Source: Streptomyces phyllanthi (GTDB lineage Bacteria; Actinomycetota; Actinomycetes; Streptomycetales; Streptomycetaceae). From it: a stretch of DNA of 49,327 nucleotides. The stretch spans positions 1 to 49,327 of the forward strand of contig NZ_VJZE01000014.1 in NCBI RefSeq assembly GCF_009377205.1, in the 5' to 3' direction. This document shows positions 41,938 through 49,327 of the stretch, in pieces. The notes beneath the pieces were generated by a model that did not search any database, was not told the origin of the DNA, and saw only the letters and a list, made by a program, of their open reading frames with translations. Positions within the stretch are counted from its first letter, which is position 1, and every line of letters begins with the position of its first letter. The position numbers and the translations under genes are program-made.

Positions 41938-43422
41938 GTGAGCGTTGGATACCTGCCCTGGGGCCGACCGGACTCCGTGATGTCCCGACCCTGTCTGCGC
42001 GACGCACGGCACGAGCTGTCGTACGCGGACGTCGCGTGCCGCGCCGAGGCGGTGGCGGAGCAGCTGGCCGAGCATGGGGTCGGCGAAGGCGACGTCGTCG
42101 CGGTCATGTTGCCCAACCGGGTGGAGCTGCTGCTGGTCCTGCTCGCCGCGTGGCGCCTGGGCGCGGCCGTGACACCGGTCAACCCGGTGTTCACGGCGAA
42201 CGAGGCGGAGTACCAGCTGCGTGACGCGGATGCCGTGCTCGTCGTCACCGCGGGTCCCGGCGCACCGACTGCGGGCCTGCCGTCGATCCCCGTCGACGCG
42301 CTGCGGGCGGAGCCCGACGGCGGGTTGCCGGATCGCGAGGTGCGTCCCGACGACCTGGCCCTGCTGATCTACACCAGCGGCTCCACCGGCCGCCCCAAGG
42401 GCGTGATGCTCGACCACGCCCATCTGCGGGCGATGGCGTCCATGCTGGCGGGGCACCTGAAGCTCACCGAGGACGACCACTGTCTGCTGGTCCTGCCGCT
42501 GTTCCATGTCAACGCGATCTGTGTGAGCTTCCTGTCCTCCCTGCTGGCCGGCGGGCAGCTCACCGTCCTGGAGCGCTTCGCACCGCTGCCGTTCCTGGAG
42601 GCGGTCGAGCGGTACCGGCCCACCTACTTCGCCGCCGTGCCGACCATCTACGCCCGGCTCGCGGAGCTTCCGGCGGACGTCGTACCCGACACCTCCTCGC
42701 TCCGGTTCGCCGTCTGCGGGGCGGCCCCGGTGTCGAAGGAGCTGCTGGAGCGGTGCGAGGAGCGCTTCGGCCTCGTCATCGTCGAGGGATACGGGCTCAC
42801 CGAGGGCACCTGCGCGTCGACCTGCAACCCCGTCGACGGCCCGCGCAAGCCGGGCACCGTCGGCCCGCCGCTGCCCGGCCAGGAGATCGGCGTCATCTCA
42901 CCGGACGGCCGCCTGCTCCCGCCCGGTGCCACCGGAGAGGTCGTCGTCCGCGGCCCGAACGTCATGCGCGGCTACCTGCGCCGCCCCGACGAGACCGCCG
43001 CCGTGCTCGTCGACGGATGGCTGCGCACCGGCGACGTGGGACGCGTCGACGACGACGGCTACCTCACCCTCGTCGACCGGGTGAAGGACATGATCATCAG
43101 GGGCGGCGAGAACCTCTACCCCAAGGAGATCGAGTCCGTGCTGTACGGCCATCCGGCCGTCCTGGAGGCCGCCGTGGTCGGCGCGCCGGACCCTCTCTAC
43201 GGCGAGGTCCCCATCGCCTACGTCGTCACCTACCCCGACGTGCCGGTCACCGCCGACGACCTCTTCGACCACTGCCGGCAGCACCTCACCAGGATCAAGC
43301 TGCCGGTCGAGATCCACCTGCCGGGAGCGCTGCCGAAGAACCCGGTCGGGAAGATCGACAAGCCCTCCCTCCGGAAGTCCCTGCAAAGGGGCCCCCTGCC
43401 GCGACAGAACACCAGCTGCTGA
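41938..43422 (+). CDS. acyl-CoA synthetase / AMP-dependent ligase
   Basis: 494 residues of the ANL superfamily, without extra domains. LLIYTSGSTGRPKGVMLDHA is the AMP-binding A3 motif, VEGYGLTEGTCAST the A5 motif, DGWLRTGDVGRVDDDGYLTL A7, VDRVKDMIIRGGENLYPKEI A8, and NPVGKIDK holds the A10 catalytic Lys. It should activate a carboxylic acid to its CoA thioester via an acyl-adenylate in the cytosol; the acid is unknown. GTG 41938 has gagg seven bases upstream. It heads a cluster with the DUF3556-like membrane protein, a desaturase-like flavoprotein and a PucR regulator. Confidence 0.92.
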   Translation: MSVGYLPWGRPDSVMSRPCLRDARHELSYADVACRAEAVAEQLAEHGVGEGDVVAVMLPNRVELLLVLLAAWRLGAAVTPVNPVFTANEAEYQLRDADAVLVVTAGPGAPTAGLPSIPVDALRAEPDGGLPDREVRPDDLALLIYTSGSTGRPKGVMLDHAHLRAMASMLAGHLKLTEDDHCLLVLPLFHVNAICVSFLSSLLAGGQLTVLERFAPLPFLEAVERYRPTYFAAVPTIYARLAELPADVVPDTSSLRFAVCGAAPVSKELLERCEERFGLVIVEGYGLTEGTCASTCNPVDGPRKPGTVGPPLPGQEIGVISPDGRLLPPGATGEVVVRGPNVMRGYLRRPDETAAVLVDGWLRTGDVGRVDDDGYLTLVDRVKDMIIRGGENLYPKEIESVLYGHPAVLEAAVVGAPDPLYGEVPIAYVVTYPDVPVTADDLFDHCRQHLTRIKLPVEIHLPGALPKNPVGKIDKPSLRKSLQRGPLPRQNTSC

Positions 43423-43499
43423 ATTCCCGCCCCTCCCACCACCGTCCCGTGAACAGTCGCCGGGCGGACGGTACCCCCTTGCCGCAAAGGAGCCGCACC

Positions 43500-45311
43500 A
43501 TGGGGTTCAAAACGGGTGATTTCCCTCCTGTCGACCCGGAATCGTTTCTCCGCAAACCCCTGCTCGAACGCACGAGGACACTCGCGCTCCACTGGGTCGA
43601 GTACGGCTTCGGCACACCCAAGATGATCCACACGACCTACGTCGTGAAACTCCTCGTCCTCTACGTCCTGGGCGGTACCGCGGCCGCGACCGCGAGCTCC
43701 GGGGCCGGTCCGTTCTGGGACGTCGCGCACTGGTGGAACGTGCCGATCGTGTACGAGAAGCTGGTGCTGTGGACGGTGCTCCTGGAGGTGGTCGGAGTGG
43801 CCGGGTCATGGGGGCCGATCGCCGGAAAGTTCAAGCCGATGACCGGGGGCATCCTGTTCTGGGCGCGGCCCGGGACGATCCGGCTGCGGCCGTGGCGCCG
43901 GGTGCCGTTCACGAACGGCGACACCCGGACGGTCCTCGACGTCGTGCTCTATCTCGCCCTGCTCGGCTGCCTGGCCGCCGCGGTCGCGTTGCCCGGCGAC
44001 TCCTCGGATCTGGTGGACCCGGCGCTGCTGGTCGCGGTGATGATCCTGCTGGTGCTGTGCGGGCTACGGGACAAGACTCTCTTCCTCGCCGCTCGAGGGG
44101 AGCAGTACCTGCCCGCGCTGGTCTTCTTCGCGTTCCTGTCCTTCACCGACATGATCGTCGCGCTCAAGCTGCTGATCGTGGTCGTCTGGGTCGGCGCGGG
44201 TCTGTCGAAGATGGGCCTGCACTTCTCCCACGTCGTCGCGCCGATGGTGTCCAACTCCCCGTCCGTGCCCGCCAGATGGTTCAAGCGCGCCCACTACCGC
44301 GACTTCCCGCGCGACATCCGCCCCTCGAAGGTGGCCGGCGCCATGGCGCATGCGGGCGGCACGTTCGTGGAGATCGTCACCCCGCTGGTGCTGCTGTTCT
44401 CCACCGACCGGGCGGTGACGCTGGCGGCCGTCGGGCTGATGGTGGTCTTCCACCTGTTCATCATCTCGACCTTCCCGCTCGCGGTACCGCTCGAGTGGAA
44501 CGCGCTGTTCGCCTACGCCACGGTCTTCCTGTTCTGGGGCTTCCCCGCCCAGGACGGCTACGGGGTCGGTGACATGTCGTCACCCCTGCTGACGGCGGCC
44601 GTGGTTGCCGGACTCGCCTTCTTCCCGGTCCTCGGCAATCTCCGGCCCGACCTGGTGTCCTTCCTGCCCTCGATGCGGCAGTACGCCGGGAACTGGGCCT
44701 CCGCGCTGTGGGCCTTCGCGCCGGGAGCCGAGGCGAAGCTCAACTCCCTTCCGCACCGGCCGACGACCAACCAGGTCGACCAGCTGCAGGCGATGGGCTA
44801 CCCGGCGGCGGTCGCGGAGATCACCATGCAGCAGACCATCGCCTGGCGGTCCATGCACAGCCAGGGCCGGGGCCTGTTCTCCCTCCTCATCGACCACATC
44901 CCGGACCTGGACCGATGGACGGTGCGCGAGGCGGAGTTCGCCTGCAACTCGCTGATCGGGTTCAACTTCGGCGACGGCCACCTGCACAACGAGGACCTGA
45001 TCAACGCCGTGCAGAGCCGGGTCGGCTTCGCGCCCGGCGAGTGGATCGTCGTATGGGTCGAGTCGCAGGCCATCCACTCCGGCGTCCAGCACTACAAGGT
45101 CATCGACGCCGCTCTCGGCGTGATCGAGCGAGGCACCTGGCGGGTCGCCGACGCGGTGAACGCCCAGCCCTGGCTGCCGGACGGGCCGATCCCGTACAAG
45201 GTCACCTGGTCGGCCCCGGGCGCCCGGCAGCCGTCCGAACGGCGCGAGGACGGCACCGGCTCGGGTGCTTCGGGTGCCTCGGGTGCCTCGGATGTGAGGA
45301 CGCCGGCGTGA
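43500..45311 (+). CDS. DUF3556-like transmembrane protein
   Basis: 603 residues. The N-terminal ~370 residues contain about nine membrane helices (VVKLLVLYVLGGTAAATA, VVLYLALLGCLAAAVALP, LLVAVMILLVLCGL, LLTAAVVAGLAFFPVLGN and others). WVEYGFGTPKMIHTTYVVKL and GAGLSKMGLHFSHVVAPMVS are conserved-looking loops. The soluble C-terminal half (residues ~400-580) contains NFGDGHLHNEDLINAVQSR. I recognise the mycobacterial/streptomycete DUF3556 family, whose function is unknown. The tail is a Gly-Ala-Ser repeat. ATG 43500 has aaaggag upstream. Its stop overlaps the next gene's GTG by 4 bp (GTGA), so the two are coupled. Confidence 0.85.
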   Translation: MGFKTGDFPPVDPESFLRKPLLERTRTLALHWVEYGFGTPKMIHTTYVVKLLVLYVLGGTAAATASSGAGPFWDVAHWWNVPIVYEKLVLWTVLLEVVGVAGSWGPIAGKFKPMTGGILFWARPGTIRLRPWRRVPFTNGDTRTVLDVVLYLALLGCLAAAVALPGDSSDLVDPALLVAVMILLVLCGLRDKTLFLAARGEQYLPALVFFAFLSFTDMIVALKLLIVVVWVGAGLSKMGLHFSHVVAPMVSNSPSVPARWFKRAHYRDFPRDIRPSKVAGAMAHAGGTFVEIVTPLVLLFSTDRAVTLAAVGLMVVFHLFIISTFPLAVPLEWNALFAYATVFLFWGFPAQDGYGVGDMSSPLLTAAVVAGLAFFPVLGNLRPDLVSFLPSMRQYAGNWASALWAFAPGAEAKLNSLPHRPTTNQVDQLQAMGYPAAVAEITMQQTIAWRSMHSQGRGLFSLLIDHIPDLDRWTVREAEFACNSLIGFNFGDGHLHNEDLINAVQSRVGFAPGEWIVVWVESQAIHSGVQHYKVIDAALGVIERGTWRVADAVNAQPWLPDGPIPYKVTWSAPGARQPSERREDGTGSGASGASGASDVRTPA

Positions 45312-46735
45312 GCACGGCCGTGGTGGTGGGCGGCGGGCCCAACGGACTCGCCGCCGCCGTCCTCCTGGCCCGGGAGGGCGTGCGGGTCACCGTGCTGGAG
45401 GCCGCCGACGAGGTCGGCGGCGGCGCCCGCAGCGGCGAGGCGATCCTGCCCGGCCTCCTGCACGACCACTGCTCCGCCATCCACCCCATGGCCGTGGGCT
45501 CGGCGTTCCTGCGCGGCCTGGACCTGGGCAGGTACGGCCTCGAATGGCGACTGCCCGACATCGACTGCGTCCACCCGCTCGACGACGGCACCGCCGGCGT
45601 CCTGCACCGCTCCGTCACCGAGACCGCGGCCGGGTTCGGCGGCGCGGACGGGGCACGGTGGCGGCGGCTGTTCGAGGGCCCCGTGGCGTCGTACGACGAC
45701 CTGGCCGAGGACATCATGGGCCCGCTCCTGCGCCTCCCGCACCACCCTCTGCGGCTCGCCCGCTTCGGGATCCCCGCGCTGCTGCCCGCCACGACGCTGG
45801 CCCGGCTGTTCGCCGGAGAGCGGGCGCGGGCCCTGTTCGGCGGCGTGGCGGCGCACGCCTTCCAGCCACTGCACCACCCGCTCACCTCCAGCATCGGTCT
45901 GGGCATCCTGACCGCCGGGCACCGGCACGGCTGGGCGGTCGCGGCCGGTGGCTCGGGGGCGATCACCCGGGCGCTGGCCGCGCTGCTCACCGACCTCGGC
46001 GGCAAGATCGAGACGGGCGTCCGAGTGCGATCGTCATCCCAACTCCCGCCTGCGTATGTGACGTTGTACGACCTCGCCCCCGCCGCCGTGGCCGACATCC
46101 TCGGCGACCGGCTGCCGCCGTCGGCCGCCCGTGCCTACCGCCGGTTCCGCCACGGCCCGGGCGCCTTCAAGGTCGACTTCGCGGTCGAGGGCGGCGTCCC
46201 CTGGACCGCCGAGCCGGCGCGGCACGCCGGGACCGTGCATCTCGGCGGCACCTTCGCCGAAGTGGCCGCCGGGGAACGGGAGATCAGCGCCGGCCGGATG
46301 CCGGAGCGGCCGTTCGTCCTGGTCGGACAGCAGTACCTGGCCGACCCACAGCGCTCGGTCGGCGACGTCCACCCTGTCTGGACGTACGCGCACGTCCCGC
46401 ACGGCTACACCGGCGACGCCACCGAGGCGATCACCGCACAGGTGGAACGGTTCGCCCCCGGTTTCCGGGACCGCGTCGTCGGCCGCACGGTGCGCACCAC
46501 CGCCGATTTCCCCGCGCACAACCCCAACTACGTCGGCGGAGACATCATGACCGGCGCCAAGAACGTTCCCCAACTGCTGTTCGGTCCCCGACCCACCCTC
46601 AACCCCTACGACACCGGCCTGCCCGGCCACTACCTCTGCTCGGCCGCGACCCCGCCCGGGCCCGGTGCGCACGGCATGTGCGGGGTGAACGCGGCCCGGG
46701 CCGCGTTGCGCCACGTACGGAAAAGCTCCCGCTGA
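45308..46735 (+). CDS. phytoene-desaturase-like FAD-dependent oxidoreductase
   Basis: 475 residues. The N-terminal FAD-binding motif (VVVGGGPNGLAAAVLLAREG, then VTVLEAADEVGGGARSGEAI) is that of carotenoid desaturase/isomerase-like amine oxidases. The middle segment HGPGAFKVDFAVEGGVPWTA and the C-terminal LCSAATPPGPGAHGMCGVNA (second FAD-contact region) match the pyridine-nucleotide-disulfide oxidoreductase domain-containing 2 type. It would desaturate or isomerise a lipid-like substrate, perhaps presented by the neighbouring membrane protein. GTG 45308 overlaps the preceding stop. Confidence 0.9.
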   Translation: MSTAVVVGGGPNGLAAAVLLAREGVRVTVLEAADEVGGGARSGEAILPGLLHDHCSAIHPMAVGSAFLRGLDLGRYGLEWRLPDIDCVHPLDDGTAGVLHRSVTETAAGFGGADGARWRRLFEGPVASYDDLAEDIMGPLLRLPHHPLRLARFGIPALLPATTLARLFAGERARALFGGVAAHAFQPLHHPLTSSIGLGILTAGHRHGWAVAAGGSGAITRALAALLTDLGGKIETGVRVRSSSQLPPAYVTLYDLAPAAVADILGDRLPPSAARAYRRFRHGPGAFKVDFAVEGGVPWTAEPARHAGTVHLGGTFAEVAAGEREISAGRMPERPFVLVGQQYLADPQRSVGDVHPVWTYAHVPHGYTGDATEAITAQVERFAPGFRDRVVGRTVRTTADFPAHNPNYVGGDIMTGAKNVPQLLFGPRPTLNPYDTGLPGHYLCSAATPPGPGAHGMCGVNAARAALRHVRKSSR

Positions 46736-46822
46736 AGAGCCGGCACCGGGCGGCGGCCGGGGCGCTCCCCCTCCAGGACCTGCGGAGATACGATCTGCGG
46801 GCCAACGGGAAGGACGCGGGCG

Positions 46823-48109
46823 ATGACACCTGCCACGGACGACGACATCCTGCCCCTGGTGGCCGAGACGGCGCGGCGGCTGAACGAACGCGAGCCGGAG
46901 ATCGCCCGCACCATGAGCATGCTGCTGGCCCGCGAGATCAGCCATCTCGACGAGGACCGGCACCTCGTCGAGATGCTGGAGGCCAGCGTCGACGCCAACG
47001 TGAAGACGCTCATCCATGTCCTCGCCAACCACATCCCGATAGAACACCTGCAGCCCACGACCGCCGCCGCCGAGTACGCCCTTCGCCTCGCCCAGCGCGA
47101 CATCCCCGCGCACTCGCTGGTCCGCGCCTACCACATGGGCCAGAACGACTTCATCGAGGCGTGCTTCACCGAGGTCCAGCGCCTGGACTGCTCCGCGGAG
47201 CTGAAACTGGAGGTCCTGCACCACATCTCCGACGTGCTCTACCGCTACATCGACTGGATCTCCCTGTACGTCCTGGACGCGTACGAGAAGGAGAAGAGGC
47301 GCTGGATCAGCTCCCGCGGAAACCTCCGCTCCTCCCTGATCCACAAGATCGTCGCCGGGCAGCCCGTCACCCCGTCCGTGTTCGAGCAGGAGACGGGCTA
47401 CCGCCTCGACCAGTACCACGTGGGGGTGGTGGTGTGGAGCACCGCCCCGGCACCCGACCCGGAGGAGCCCCGCAGGCTGGAGCGCTTCGTCCTCGGCCTC
47501 GCCGCCCGCTGCCGCTGCACCGGCCAGCCGCTCGTCACGGCCATCGACCGCAGCATGGTCTGGGCCTGGCTGCCGTTCGGGGCCAGACAGCCCGCCCTCG
47601 ACATGGGGGAGATCCGCGACCTCACCGCCGGCCTCGCCAAGAACCGCCGGCTCGCCCTCGGGTCGCCCGCCCACGGCCTCACTGGCTTTCGACGCACCCG
47701 GGAGCAGGCGCAGTCCGCCAGAGACGTCGCCCTCGCCTCCGTCGGCCCCGCCCACCCCGTGGTGAGCTTCGGCGACCAGGGAGTGGCCATCGTCTCCCTC
47801 CTGGCCAAGGACATGGACTCGACCCGACGATGGGTGCACGAGGTACTCGGCCCGCTGGCCCGGGGCGACGACCACGCCACTGAACTCCGGCGCACCCTCC
47901 ACGCCTTCTTCAGCACGGGCGAGAACTACGGCAAGGCCGCCGAACTGCTCAACGTGCACCGCAACACCGTCAAGTACCGCGTGAGCAAGGTGCTCGACTC
48001 GCCCGGCCTCACCGCAGCACACGACCGCATGGACATCGCCCTGGCCCTGCAGATCTGCCACTTCCTCGGCCCCGCGGCACTGTCCGGCACCGAACTCGGA
48101 GGGCAGTGA
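46823..48109 (+). CDS. PucR/CdaR-type transcriptional regulator
   Basis: 428 residues. A helical N-terminal sensory region (RLNEREPEIARTMSMLLARE, QRDIPAHSLVRAYHMGQND) leads to a GGDEF-like/CdaR middle part. A C-terminal PucR helix-turn-helix follows (LRRTLHAFFSTGENYGKAAE, LLNVHRNTVKYRVSKVL). ATG 46823 has ggaagga-like purines upstream. It starts 87 bp after the flavoprotein gene on the same strand and is the likely local regulator of the acyl-CoA synthetase cluster. Confidence 0.9.
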   Translation: MTPATDDDILPLVAETARRLNEREPEIARTMSMLLAREISHLDEDRHLVEMLEASVDANVKTLIHVLANHIPIEHLQPTTAAAEYALRLAQRDIPAHSLVRAYHMGQNDFIEACFTEVQRLDCSAELKLEVLHHISDVLYRYIDWISLYVLDAYEKEKRRWISSRGNLRSSLIHKIVAGQPVTPSVFEQETGYRLDQYHVGVVVWSTAPAPDPEEPRRLERFVLGLAARCRCTGQPLVTAIDRSMVWAWLPFGARQPALDMGEIRDLTAGLAKNRRLALGSPAHGLTGFRRTREQAQSARDVALASVGPAHPVVSFGDQGVAIVSLLAKDMDSTRRWVHEVLGPLARGDDHATELRRTLHAFFSTGENYGKAAELLNVHRNTVKYRVSKVLDSPGLTAAHDRMDIALALQICHFLGPAALSGTELGGQ

Positions 48110-48283
48110 ACCCGCGAGAAGCCGCGATCAAGCCCATGCGCCCCTCCTGAGGCCGCTGGTACCTGATCAGCCACCTCTGCGAGTGAGGGCGACGCACCCT
48201 GGCGGGGAGTGCCCGATGCTGCGAAACTGCCAAGGCGAAGCGAGCGATGGGGATCATCATCAACTGAGGTGACGGGGGCCTTG

Positions 48284-49246
48284 ATGATGTCTGCGCCCAG
48301 GCCGGATCGAGATAGAAGTCGAACACTGTTCGCGGAATTCAGGCGCGTTCTGGCCAGGGTCAAGCCAATCCTTGTGAAGGCTTCCCTGGTTGTTGTGGCT
48401 GGCCTGGGGATTGCGGCAGAGGTGTTCGACCCCTTGGGAGATTTCCTGAAGGGAAGCGATTTCCTTGGGGGGTCTTTTGTTGCGATTGTTGCCCTCATAA
48501 TTCTTGACGCCGTGAGCGACCTCGGTGCGGCGCCTGAAGATGACGGCATATACCTCCTGTCCGAAGTGGAGGATTTGCGAGACTACGTGCAGCGGGCCTT
48601 CGAGTCGAAAGAAGTGCGAATCGACTTCTCCGGTTTCACCATGGAGACGCTTTTGATGGCTCTGCGGCCGGCCTTGACGAGGCTGGGAGAAAGCAGGGGG
48701 AGTAATCGAAGCATTAGGATCCGGGTGGCGGTGGCTCATTTGGATGCGCCAATGAATCTTCCGAGCCGCTTGGTCCCGGGAGAGGAGCCGAATGGCTCAC
48801 CGGCGCGATCCCGGCACTTTGAGGATTCTCCGCTCGTGCGAGAGCGAGGGCGGGGGACGAAGGAGAGGAGTGTGCGATGGCTGCAGCAGTTGATTGACGG
48901 TGCACGGCACATGAACCCTCAGATGAGAATAGAGTTCGAGGTGCGCGAGTCTCCTGTCGGTCCGGCGTTCAAACTCTTTGTGATCAACGATGAAGTTGCA
49001 CTCTTTGGTCTCTATGGGATAAATGACGTGGAAGTTTCCCATGGTGGAGAGCGGTTGCGAATATTGGACCCCTATGCGTTCCGCCCTGCTGGTGGCGACT
49101 TGTATCTATTGGGTTGGGATCGGCGCTCGAGGTCGCAGAGCGTTCGTAAATCTTTCGATCATTACTCCCAATGGTTCGAAAGTCTGTGGGCGATATTGGA
49201 GTACGTGTCGCCGACCTCACGTACTCCGAGGTCTGCCCCTGGATAG
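48284..49246 (+). CDS. unknown membrane-anchored protein of atypical composition
   Basis: About 320 residues. The N-terminus has two membrane helices (ILVKASLVVVAGLGIAAEVF and GGSFVAIVALIILDAVSDL). A cytosolic domain follows with alternating strands (RSIRIRVAVAHLDAPM, MRIEFEVRESPVGPAFKLFV) and a close HYSQWFESLWAILEYV. The layout SIRIRVxxxH ... FVINDEVALFGLYG ... YSQWFESLW is reminiscent of phospholipase-D-like or signalling C-terminal domains seen in XRE-type regulators, but no HKD motif is present, so no function is assigned. Codon usage is unusually rich in A/T third positions compared with the window. ATG 48284, ATG 48287 or GTG 48269 are possible starts; ggggg precedes 48284. Confidence 0.6.
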   Translation: MMSAPRPDRDRSRTLFAEFRRVLARVKPILVKASLVVVAGLGIAAEVFDPLGDFLKGSDFLGGSFVAIVALIILDAVSDLGAAPEDDGIYLLSEVEDLRDYVQRAFESKEVRIDFSGFTMETLLMALRPALTRLGESRGSNRSIRIRVAVAHLDAPMNLPSRLVPGEEPNGSPARSRHFEDSPLVRERGRGTKERSVRWLQQLIDGARHMNPQMRIEFEVRESPVGPAFKLFVINDEVALFGLYGINDVEVSHGGERLRILDPYAFRPAGGDLYLLGWDRRSRSQSVRKSFDHYSQWFESLWAILEYVSPTSRTPRSAPG

Positions 49247-49327
49247 GTTCAGCAGAGAACCCGGTATGGCGGACCTGCTGTGGCGCCGAATGCCGTGAAG
49301 TGGCTGGAGAAGGGGAGGGTAGGGGAG

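Noticed and set aside
45544..47883. 779-codon plus-strand frame spanning the flavoprotein and PucR genes
   Set aside because: It is an Arg/Pro-rich frame overlapping two genes with clear motifs and correct starts.

Overview
The window is very GC-rich actinobacterial DNA and almost certainly comes from a Streptomyces chromosome. The evidence is the GTG/TTG starts with GGAGG-type ribosome sites, near-exclusive G/C third codon positions, rare TTA (bldA) codons in regulatory genes, a SARP/AfsR-type regulator, PucR regulators, and a GGGGGTCCCCCC...CTGGGGGAGG palindromic repeat of the kind I recall from Streptomyces genomes. I recognise about 27 protein genes with reasonable confidence, plus a few weaker ones. 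No rRNA, tRNA, CRISPR array, transposase or integrase was seen.

Region 1 (1-5.0 kb): a minus-strand set of small secreted peptide, sugar-phosphate nucleotidyltransferase and NmrA-type SDR faces a LuxR-type regulator. Both the peptide and the regulator carry a TTA codon. An orphan transketolase-like half protein follows, in which the catalytic Glu is missing. Region 2 (5.0-14.2 kb): a GAF-PucR regulator, a membrane-anchored conserved protein, a glutaredoxin-like protein, and a PaoABC-like molybdenum hydroxylase (2Fe-2S, FAD/4Fe-4S and Mo subunits) with its XdhC/PaoD chaperone. Region 3 (14.3-24.9 kb): a large polytopic membrane protein; a SARP-NB-ARC-TPR regulator; divergent from it a two-gene trypco2 / trypsin-NACHT-multi-TM unit that resembles predicted NTP-dependent conflict (immunity) systems; then a sortase-anchored surface protein.

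Region 4 (25.2-40.1 kb): a sugar-utilisation locus. A secreted GH32 fructanase, with one accessory domain nested inside another, is divergent from a LacI regulator. After that come a CUT1 ABC importer (binding protein and two permeases, no ATPase), a GH3 beta-glycosidase, a cytosolic GH32 fructosidase and a Tat-exported GH30 enzyme with two discoidin domains and an IPT/TIG domain. The likely logic is extracellular cleavage of fructan or mixed glycans, import using a shared MsiK-type ATPase, and intracellular hydrolysis under LacI control through palindromic operators seen at 27873-27901. Region 5 (40.3-48.1 kb): a membrane-anchored propeller-like protein, then an acyl-CoA synthetase / DUF3556-like membrane protein / phytoene-desaturase-like flavoprotein / PucR regulator cluster of unknown product. 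Region 6 (48.2-49.2 kb): a compositionally atypical membrane protein of unknown function.

Most interesting signals: the TTA-containing secreted-peptide/LuxR pair, the trypco2-protease-NACHT pair with glycine-zipper membrane helices, the nested domain duplication in the GH32 enzyme, the palindromic repeat inserted in frame between cluster cysteines of the 2Fe-2S subunit, and the Glu-less transketolase fragment next to paired operator-like sites.
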